DNA of 10,621 nt from Candidatus Latescibacterota bacterium. GTDB taxonomy: Bacteria > Latescibacterota > MVCY01. A program made the translations under genes and the position numbers. Positions 5,655 through 10,621 of the stretch are shown here, piece by piece. Position 1 is the stretch's first letter. Every line of letters begins with the position of its first letter. The notes beneath the pieces are model-generated. The model was not told the origin of the DNA. It was given only the letters and a program-made list of their open reading frames with translations, and searched no databases. Location of the stretch: NCBI GenBank assembly GCA_030608245.1, contig JAUWEO010000036.1:1-10621 (forward strand). The letters are read 5' to 3'.

Positions 5655-6923
5655 ATGGAACTGGTGCTCAAATACGGTAAGCAGGGGTTGGGGGTGAACT
5701 TGCCCTCCCAAAGGGTAACAGGAGTGCTGAGAACAAACTCCTTTCCCAGACTCCGCCAGCCGAATCAGTCGGTCTCCGAGGCCCTCACCCATCCCATTGC
5801 TTCACCTGCGTTGAACCAGTTGGCCAAGGGCAAGAAGACAGCCTGTGTAGTTATCTCAGATATTACCAGATCGGTGCCCAACCGGGTGATCTTGCCCCCC
5901 ATTCTGGAGACACTTCACGAAAACGGCATCCCCAGGGAGGCAACCACCATCTTGATCGCCACTGGATTGCATCGCCCCGGCTCCCAAGGAGAGCGGCTCC
6001 AGATGTTGGGTCCCGAGATTGTCTCCGATTACCCGATAGTTGACCACCAGGCAACGGGGCCAATGACATCCCTTGGCCACACCCGAGGCGGTACCCCGGT
6101 CTTGGTTAACCCTCTGTTTACCAAAGCAGAACTGAAGATCACCACCGGCCTTATTGAACCCCACTTCATGGCCGGATACTCCGGCGGCAGAAAGACGGTC
6201 TGCCCAGGAATATGCGGCTTAGAGACAATCAAGGTGCAACACGGACCCCGTTTTCTGGAATCCCCTTGGAGTAGAGAGGGCATCCTAATAGGCAACCCTT
6301 TCCACCAGGAGGCCCTGGAGATTGCCCGGATGGCGGGAGTAGATTTCAGCTTGAATGTCAGTGTGGATGGGCAGGGAGGGCTTAACGGAGTCTTCGCTGG
6401 AGAGCTGGAGGAGGCCCATCAGGCTGGGGTAAAATTTGTAGAACAGCAGGTTAAGATTCTTTGGCCAAAACGCGTGGAGATAGTGGTTACCACTGGCGGC
6501 GGCTACCCACTGGATCTAACCTTCTACCAGACAGTTAAGGGAATGAGCGCCGCTCTCCCGTTGATCAAGAAAGGCGGAACCATTATTATCGCCTCCGAAT
6601 GTGCAGAGGGAATTGGTGGAGCTGAGTTTACTCAACTCATTGAGCAAACAGAGAATCCGGACGAATTTCTCCAGTGTATCGCCCAGCCAGGTTATTTTGT
6701 CAAAGACCAGTGGGAAGTGGAGAAATTGTGCCATGTGTTGAAGAAAGCCGGGGTTTTTCTCTATACTGAAGGGATACCCCAGTGCCGGGTTGGGGAACTT
6801 ATGGTGGAACCAACTCCTTCGGTGGAAGAGGCTGTTGAGCAGGCTCTAACGCAGGCCGGCCAAGAGGCTGAAATAGCAGTCATTCCAGAAGGACCTTATG
6901 TCCTACCTGTGGTTGAGAGCTGA
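5655..6923 (+). CDS. larA: LarA-family nickel-dependent lactate/hydroxyacid racemase
   Basis: Cytosolic enzyme of the LarA family, which racemises or epimerises alpha-hydroxyacids with a nickel-pincer nucleotide (NPN) cofactor bound to a lysine. Seen: 422 residues from ATG 5655, the usual length. Counting from that ATG, the DITR motif (D69, R72), H106 (ATGLHRP), H170 (LIEPHFMAGY), K180 (SGGRK, the cofactor-attaching lysine), H196 (VQHGPRF), Y291-Q292 and K295 (FYQTVKG) and W353 fit the active-site residues known in Lactiplantibacillus LarA (D72, R75, H108, H174, K184, H200, Y294, Q295, K298, W358) at nearly the same spacing. This suggests an active enzyme. Because LarA paralogues act on several hydroxyacids, lactate is only the default guess. 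A TTG at 5652 is an alternative start; I prefer the ATG. No Shine-Dalgarno is seen. The NPN-making genes larB, larC and larE are not in the window and must be supplied elsewhere if it is active. Confidence 0.9.
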   Translation: MELVLKYGKQGLGVNLPSQRVTGVLRTNSFPRLRQPNQSVSEALTHPIASPALNQLAKGKKTACVVISDITRSVPNRVILPPILETLHENGIPREATTILIATGLHRPGSQGERLQMLGPEIVSDYPIVDHQATGPMTSLGHTRGGTPVLVNPLFTKAELKITTGLIEPHFMAGYSGGRKTVCPGICGLETIKVQHGPRFLESPWSREGILIGNPFHQEALEIARMAGVDFSLNVSVDGQGGLNGVFAGELEEAHQAGVKFVEQQVKILWPKRVEIVVTTGGGYPLDLTFYQTVKGMSAALPLIKKGGTIIIASECAEGIGGAEFTQLIEQTENPDEFLQCIAQPGYFVKDQWEVEKLCHVLKKAGVFLYTEGIPQCRVGELMVEPTPSVEEAVEQALTQAGQEAEIAVIPEGPYVLPVVES

Positions 6924-6990
6924 GAATAACCCTGCCAGCTTTGCTTACAGAATATTGATTAGCGTTTCAAAAACACATTACAAATCATCC

Positions 6991-7072
6991 TGTCATTGCG
7001 ACGAGTCAAGCGACGAAGCAATCTCTTTATTTCGTGCGAGTTAGGATTGCTTCGCTATCGCTCGCAATGACA
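6991..7072. repeat. Palindromic dispersed-repeat-like element (MITE/REP-like)
   Basis: An 82-base imperfect palindrome. The ends are perfect 11-base inverted repeats, TGTCATTGCGA (6991-7001) and TCGCAATGACA (7062-7072). The inner parts CGAAGCAATC (7014-7023) and GATTGCTTCG (7045-7054) also match perfectly, with a few extra bases on the left arm and a 21-base loop. The 'TGTCATTGCGAGnnnAGCGAAGCAATC' form is a widely seen dispersed non-coding repeat in environmental bacteria. No protein is encoded and no exact target duplication is visible. It fills most of the 207-base gap between the larA-like gene and the next operon. Transcripts would fold into a strong hairpin. Confidence 0.85.
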
Positions 7073-7096
7073 AATCGTTGCCTTATTCATTATAAC
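7067..7096 (+). promoter_or_regulatory. Promoter of the M24-like/CsgG-like operon, -35 box inside the repeat
   Basis: A -35 box ATGACA (7067-7072; five of six) is the last six bases of the palindromic repeat. After 18 bases comes -10 box TATAAC (7091-7096; five of six). Transcription would begin near 7103, giving a short leader of about 28 bases with AAAGGA at 7117-7122, eight bases before the ATG at 7131. Confidence 0.6.
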
Positions 7097-7130
7097 GAAA
7101 CACTGATCCAACGCTCAAAGGATAACCGTT

Positions 7131-8207
7131 ATGGATCGAAAGACAGAGGTGGTTGTTAAACGCCAACGGGTGAGGGAATTTCTGCAATGCCGTTCTCTGG
7201 CGGGAGTTCTGCTTACTCGACAGAGCAGTTTCTCCTGGTACACCGCTGGGGGAGACAATTTTGTAGCCATCAACTCCGACACAGGGGCCACGCCTATCCT
7301 GGTCACCAGCGAGAAAGACTACATCATCGCGGATAACATCGAAGCCCCTCGCATTCAAACAGAGGAGGTAGCCGGACTTGACTTCGAGCCCCTTCAGTTC
7401 GACTGGTACCAGCCTGAACGCAAGGAACAAATTATAAGAGACCTAACTCAGGGAGGAACGATTGCCACTGACGCCGGCCCTCTGGCCGATGGATTCGCTC
7501 AGTTACGATATTCCCTTACCGAAAGTGAAATAGAGCGATATCGCTGGTTGGGCAAAAATACCGCCGATTCTATGTCCGAAGTATGTCACAGTTTGAGGGT
7601 TGGGGTCAAGGAATCTCAGATCGCCGGCCGGCTCAGTGAAAGCCTGCTGTCAGAAAAGATAGTGCCCGTTGTCCTGCTGGTAGCTGCCGATGACCGCATC
7701 GAAAAGTTCCGCCACCCTCTTCCCACAGAAAGGAGGTTGGTGAGGTACGCTATGGTTGTCGTTTGCGCCCGCAGGTGGGGACTGATAGCCTCTATGACCA
7801 GACTTGTGCACCTGGGAAAATTTCCCGAACTGCTGCGGAAGAAACACAACGCTGTAGTCCAGGTAGACGCCACTTTTATCTCCCACACTTCACCTGGAGT
7901 CCCAGTTAAGCAGATATTTGAAAAGGCCGTTAACAGCTACAAGCAGGTTGGATTCGCTGACGAATGGAAGCTTCACCATCAGGGGGGTGCTACTGGTTAC
8001 GGTACGCGAGACTTCAAGGCAGGTTTTGACTCTACCCAGGTAGTGCAGGAAAATCAAGCCTACGCCTGGAACCCCTCTATCACAGGCACAAAATCGGAGG
8101 ATACGGTCATCGCCCTGCCTGACAGGACAGAGGTCATTACCAAAATCCAGGACTGGCCGATGATTCAAGCAGTTGGTATTAAGCGGCCGGATATTTTGCA
8201 GCTATGA
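7131..8207 (+). CDS. M24-fold (Xaa-Pro peptidase/creatinase-like) protein with lost metal ligands
   Basis: Protein with the two-domain layout of M24 'pita-bread' peptidases: an N-terminal creatinase-like domain (about 10-125) and a C-terminal M24-like domain (about 133-340, beginning LTESEIERYRWLGKNTADS). In active members two aspartates, a histidine and two glutamates bind two metals. Here the strands that should carry the aspartates read MVVVCARRWGLIASMTRLV (208-226), with no aspartate. The glutamate of the usual 'EPG' is replaced in AYAWNPSI (310-317). A histidine (HHQGGATGY, 282-290), the last glutamate (E323 in GTKSEDTV) and H195 remain. A dinuclear metal peptidase is therefore unlikely. 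Related M24-like proteins with the 'HHQGG.TGY' and 'AWNPSI.GTKSEDT' motifs appear to form a conserved subfamily, so this is probably a stable non-peptidase role rather than decay. It shares ATGA with the next gene, giving likely translational coupling. Function unknown. Confidence 0.85.
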   Translation: MDRKTEVVVKRQRVREFLQCRSLAGVLLTRQSSFSWYTAGGDNFVAINSDTGATPILVTSEKDYIIADNIEAPRIQTEEVAGLDFEPLQFDWYQPERKEQIIRDLTQGGTIATDAGPLADGFAQLRYSLTESEIERYRWLGKNTADSMSEVCHSLRVGVKESQIAGRLSESLLSEKIVPVVLLVAADDRIEKFRHPLPTERRLVRYAMVVVCARRWGLIASMTRLVHLGKFPELLRKKHNAVVQVDATFISHTSPGVPVKQIFEKAVNSYKQVGFADEWKLHHQGGATGYGTRDFKAGFDSTQVVQENQAYAWNPSITGTKSEDTVIALPDRTEVITKIQDWPMIQAVGIKRPDILQL

Positions 8208-9190
8208 GAAAACCATTCCTTGTCGGATCGATATTTTGCTTCCTTCTTCTCTTCTGTGGCTCTGCCGCCCTGGCGAGACAGAGCATTGGCATATTGCCGT
8301 TTGAGGATAATACTGGCTACGACGGGAGCTGGGATATCCAAAAGGGAATAGCCCTCTGGTTGGGAGAAGCCATTGGCCAGAATCCCTTCTACCACGTGGT
8401 ATCCATTGACACCCTTACCGAGGCCCTGAGACAGATACACCAAAAACCTGAGAAAGGGCGCTCTGGCTTATTTGGTTTTCTCTTCCCCAAAAGAAAAAGG
8501 GCTGCAATCAAGCAAAGATCAACACAGATAAGCGAAATAGCCAAAAAAGAGGGCGTAGATATCCTCATCACTGGAGAAATAAACGCATTTAGCATCTCTC
8601 GCTTCCGGGCAGGACTGCCTATGCTGGCGGGATATGAGTCGTATTCCAGCAATGTGGAGCTGCAAGCCAATCTGCAGAGGGTGATCGACGGAAAGCCCTT
8701 GGGAACAATTACGGGCAAAGGAGATATAACCGACCGAGATCTGGGATTGTCACTTTTCGGAAAGGCAAGCAGTAAAGCTCTTGAATTCTACGGATTGGAC
8801 ACTTTGCCTTTCGGGTCAGAAGAGCTCAGGAAGACGGTGCTGGGCCAGGCAACAGAAAAAGCAATAGATCAACTTAGAACCAAGTTGGAAGAGATCGTCG
8901 TGCCTCCCCCATTGCCTAAGGTCTCCCACCCCGCGATATTGCTGGTTGAAGAGAATGAGGTCTATGTCAACATCGGGATAGAGGATGGTATTCAAATAGG
9001 AGACAAATTCAGCGTCTATGCTCAGGGGAAAGAGCTCCGAGACCCGATAACCGGCACAGTATTAGGATACGCAGAGGAAAGGGCGGGAGTAATCAGAATC
9101 ACACTTATCCAGGCCGCTCATCTCTCCAAGGCAGAGATAGTAGAAGGCAAGGGGCTGATTAAACCAGGCAACTCTATCAGAATAGAGTAA
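8204..9190 (+). CDS. Exported CsgG/FlgT-like protein
   Basis: Predicted periplasmic protein of 328 residues, function unknown. Seen: a signal peptide (1-24) ending in ALA, with probable cleavage before R25. The N-terminal part opens with IGILPFEDNTGYDGSWDIQKG (split here as IGILPFEDN and the following glycine-rich turn), then LGEAIGQNPFYHVVS and the GVDILITGEI strand. This is the pattern of the CsgG / TolB-N / FlgT-middle superfamily that runs as a short strand, helix and 'D.li.G.i' strand. A basic insertion (FPKRKRAAIKQR, 94-105) interrupts it. After a Pro-rich hinge (VVPPPLPKV, 232-240) comes a FlgT-C-like beta domain (about 245-328) with VYVNIGIEDGIQIGDKF and RDPITGTVLGYAE. C18 lies in LLLFC, which does not make a lipobox, so it is probably not a lipoprotein, unlike CsgG itself. 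The start overlaps the stop of the M24-like gene (ATGA). No flagellar or curli genes are near. Confidence 0.78.
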   Translation: MRKPFLVGSIFCFLLLFCGSAALARQSIGILPFEDNTGYDGSWDIQKGIALWLGEAIGQNPFYHVVSIDTLTEALRQIHQKPEKGRSGLFGFLFPKRKRAAIKQRSTQISEIAKKEGVDILITGEINAFSISRFRAGLPMLAGYESYSSNVELQANLQRVIDGKPLGTITGKGDITDRDLGLSLFGKASSKALEFYGLDTLPFGSEELRKTVLGQATEKAIDQLRTKLEEIVVPPPLPKVSHPAILLVEENEVYVNIGIEDGIQIGDKFSVYAQGKELRDPITGTVLGYAEERAGVIRITLIQAAHLSKAEIVEGKGLIKPGNSIRIE

Positions 9191-9223
9191 CAAACAGCGT
9201 AGTTACAGGAAAGGAGCAGGGGA

Positions 9224-9736
9224 ATGCAGAGGAAAAAATTCGTCTTAGTTACTGCTCTACTGGCATTTATTCTCCTGGCCACTATTGCCTCCGCTGAGCT
9301 GCCTCAGTGGAAACTCGTCCAGTTATGCCAGGAGGCCGAGTATATTACCACTGCCAAGGTCGAGAATATCAGTCAAGCTGTGGACTGCACCTTCATAATC
9401 TTCCGGCCGGTAGAATTGTTTAAGGGGGACTTAATCGGGACCGAGATAACGGTCAGAGTGTCTTCCCTACCTGCAGGAGACTCTCTTGTGTTCACAAATG
9501 GAAGCCTTGCCTTGCTTTTCCTAAAATCCTGTAACTCTGAGGGTATATTTAAACCCTGTGACTCGCTGCATAAACAAGTGTACCTGTTCAACACAGGTCC
9601 ACCAGTGGGACTAACCTCGGAGGAAACAGTGTCGTGGACAACCCTTACTACTGAGATCAGAAGGATTACTGGGGTAGCGAAATCTACCGGCGTTGAGCTG
9701 TCAACCTGGGGAAAGATCAAAGAGCTGTTCAGGTAA
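9224..9736 (+). CDS. Small exported protein of unknown function
   Basis: I do not recognise this 170-residue protein. Seen: a clear signal peptide (MQRKKF plus a hydrophobic core, ending IASA before E25), so export is likely. The mature part is beta-rich (EYITTAKVENIS, FIIFRPVELFKGDL, GTEITVRVSSLPAGDSLVF, SLALLFLKSC), which resembles a compact barrel of the kind seen in secreted proteins with an 'A..iv.g.V' opening strand. Four cysteines remain (C35, C55, C103, C112) and could form two disulphides. The tail is basic (about 145-170). AAGGAG lies seven bases before the ATG, and the gene starts 33 bases after the CsgG/FlgT-like stop, so it is probably the third gene of that operon and may work in the same envelope process. 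I make no functional call. Confidence 0.75.
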   Translation: MQRKKFVLVTALLAFILLATIASAELPQWKLVQLCQEAEYITTAKVENISQAVDCTFIIFRPVELFKGDLIGTEITVRVSSLPAGDSLVFTNGSLALLFLKSCNSEGIFKPCDSLHKQVYLFNTGPPVGLTSEETVSWTTLTTEIRRITGVAKSTGVELSTWGKIKELFR

Positions 9737-9774
9737 AGACTTTTAGGCCTGTGCAAACGGAAAGTGCAAAATAA

Positions 9775-9804
9775 GTGACTATGTGATTTTAAACCCACTA
9801 TAGT
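9775..9804 (+). promoter_or_regulatory. Possible promoter of tRNA-Ala(CGC)
   Basis: GTGACT (9775-9780; four of six) and TATAGT (9799-9804; five of six) are 18 bases apart. The predicted start near 9811 is about 32 bases before the mature tRNA. The -10 box lies inside a perfect 12-base palindrome CCACTATAGTGG (9795-9806), which could be an operator or chance. It is weaker than the promoter of the other tRNA-Ala gene. Confidence 0.45.
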
Positions 9805-9842
9805 GGTATTTCAGTGTTTTTCGGTGTTCAGTTTTATTTTAG

Positions 9843-9918
9843 GGGGCAGTAGCTCAGTTGGGAGAGCGCATCCCTCGCACGGATGAGGTCAGGGGTTCAA
9901 CTCCCCTCTGCTCCACCA
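9843..9918 (+). tRNA. tRNA-Ala, anticodon CGC, with encoded CCA
   Basis: A 76-base cloverleaf. The acceptor GGGGCAG pairs with CTGCTCC, again with the G3-U70 alanine identity pair. The D stem is GCTC/GAGC, the anticodon stem CATCC/GGATG with loop CTCGCAC giving anticodon CGC (reads GCG). The T stem is AGGGG/CCCCT with loop TTCAACT, and discriminator A is followed by genomic CCA (9916-9918). The other tRNA-Ala gene in the window lacks CCA. No clear terminator follows. Confidence 0.95.
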
Positions 9919-10024
9919 GTTTATCCTTCGCGGGGATTCTATGTTTCAGGCGGGTTTGGAAGATCGGAAGAAGGGAGTTTAGTCAAGAATGACTCATTAG
10001 TGAACCTGAAGAGGAGATAAGCAC

Positions 10025-10192
10025 ATGGCGTTGACAATGATATGTGATAATTGTCATACGCAGCTCCGGGAATGCAAGAGTTGCAGGACTGTGTTTTGTC
10101 CTCAGTGTAACCATCCTAAGAGGTTCGACACCAAGTGCCCAAAGTGCCGGAAACCGACTATTCCTTTTCGCAAGCATACGGAAAAGGAATAA
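10025..10192 (+). CDS. 55-residue zinc-ribbon-like protein with eight cysteines
   Basis: A small gene of 55 codons. It starts at ATG 10025, preceded by GAGGAG eight bases upstream, and ends with TAA at 10190-10192. The protein begins MALTMICDNCHTQLRECKSC and carries four CxxC pairs: C7/C10, C17/C20, C25/C28 and C38/C41, with a basic tail rich in Lys and Arg. The spacing suits two zinc sites in a zinc-ribbon or treble-clef-like fold. No catalytic residues are evident. It might bind nucleic acid or a partner protein (inference). It lies 66 bases before the comF-like gene, whose N-terminus also holds two zinc knuckles, so co-transcription is plausible. Its ribosome binding site, clean cysteine spacing and lack of in-frame stops argue that it is real. 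Confidence 0.75.
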   Translation: MALTMICDNCHTQLRECKSCRTVFCPQCNHPKRFDTKCPKCRKPTIPFRKHTEKE

Positions 10193-10258
10193 ATTCCATC
10201 ATAAAAAGGGGCATTATTTCGAAAACCCAAAAGCCTTTTCGGGCATTGGGGTGTTGAG

Positions 10259-10621
10259 ATGATGGGTGAGAGAGTATGTGCCGAAACGGCAGGCGGCGGG
10301 GTATGGCAGAGCTTTCTTAACCTCCTCTTTCCGCTTCGCTGCGTCCTTTGCAACGAAGCTCTCGAGCCGGACAACAAAACCTTCCTGTGCTCGCGGTGTT
10401 TCCACAAAATCAGATTCATCCGGGAACCTTTCTGCGAAAAGTGCGGGAGACCCAACAGTGTTGATCTCTGCGCTGGATGCAAAACAAAGCCGCCCAACTA
10501 TACTACAGCCAGAGCCGCTGCCATATATGAAGGCGTGGTAAGAGAATGCATTCACAAATTCAAGTATTACCGCCACGCTTATTTGGGGAAAAGTCTTGGC
10601 CGTCTCATGGTTGAGAACTTG
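10259..10621 (+). CDS. comF: ComF-family phosphoribosyltransferase-like protein (3' end beyond window)
   Basis: Beginning of a ComF/GntX-type protein, cytosolic, with a phosphoribosyltransferase-like domain that in naturally competent bacteria is linked to DNA uptake. Seen: 121 codons to the window edge. The N-terminal zinc part has C28/C31 with C44/C47 and then C59/C62 with C71/C74, followed by the family run PPNYTTARAAAIYEGVVREC (78-97), then KFKYYRHAYLGKSLG (100-114). The phosphoribosyl-binding region expected near residue 170-200 lies beyond the window. Two ATGs (10259 and 10262) fit; I give the first. The ribosome site is weak (TTGGGGTG about eight bases upstream), and an N-terminal extension of about 18 residues (MMGERVCAE...) precedes the conserved LLFPLRC core, so the true start could differ. 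No other competence gene is in the window. Confidence 0.85.
   Translation, partial: MMGERVCAETAGGGVWQSFLNLLFPLRCVLCNEALEPDNKTFLCSRCFHKIRFIREPFCEKCGRPNSVDLCAGCKTKPPNYTTARAAAIYEGVVRECIHKFKYYRHAYLGKSLGRLMVENL

Noticed and set aside
10214..10576. Minus-strand frames of 120 and 131 codons at the right end
   Set aside because: They are antisense to the ComF-like gene, which has conserved cysteine pairs and family motifs.
1..10621. CRISPR array, toxin-antitoxin, phage or defence genes
   Set aside because: No regularly spaced direct repeats, and no integrase, nuclease, transposase or restriction motifs were seen on either strand.

Overview
The window (about 10.6 kb, roughly balanced base composition) looks like chromosomal DNA of a Gram-negative, probably uncultured bacterium. 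Evidence for an outer membrane is a TonB-family protein, a large lipoprotein with bacterial Ig-like domains and a CsgG/FlgT-like periplasmic protein. The TonB N-terminus and a decayed FlgD-type Ig-like tail resemble proteins common in the FCB group and neighbouring candidate phyla (Zixibacteria-, KSB1- or WOR-3-like). That placement is inference from protein style, not a phylogeny.

Layout. Positions 1-1744 are read on the minus strand: tRNA-Ala(GGC) with a clear promoter and its own terminator, then a TIM-barrel amidohydrolase and an EamA/DMT permease that runs off the window start. About 95 bases separate the tRNA -35 box from a divergent plus-strand promoter serving the TonB-family gene. 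Everything after that is on the plus strand: tonB-like, accA (alpha subunit of acetyl-CoA carboxyltransferase), a short frameshifted FlgD-Ig remnant, a lipoprotein with three Ig-like repeats, a LarA-family nickel-dependent racemase, a palindromic repeat element, an M24-fold protein that has lost metal ligands and is translationally coupled to a CsgG/FlgT-like exported protein, a small exported protein of unknown function, tRNA-Ala(CGC), a 55-residue eight-cysteine zinc-ribbon protein, and the start of a ComF-type phosphoribosyltransferase gene that runs off the right edge.

The genes do not form one pathway. They mix housekeeping (accA, two tRNA-Ala isoacceptors, comF-like), envelope functions (TonB-like, lipoprotein, CsgG/FlgT-like, small exported protein) and metabolism (amidohydrolase/permease pair, LarA). 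I see no phage, CRISPR, toxin-antitoxin or defence system, and no convincing new multi-gene system. The best leads are smaller: a frameshifted remnant between accA and the lipoprotein gene, a palindromic repeat whose terminal repeat appears to supply the -35 box of the next operon, a possibly leaderless larA-like gene, a TonB-like protein without the usual transmembrane histidine, and an M24 pseudoenzyme coupled to an exported protein.
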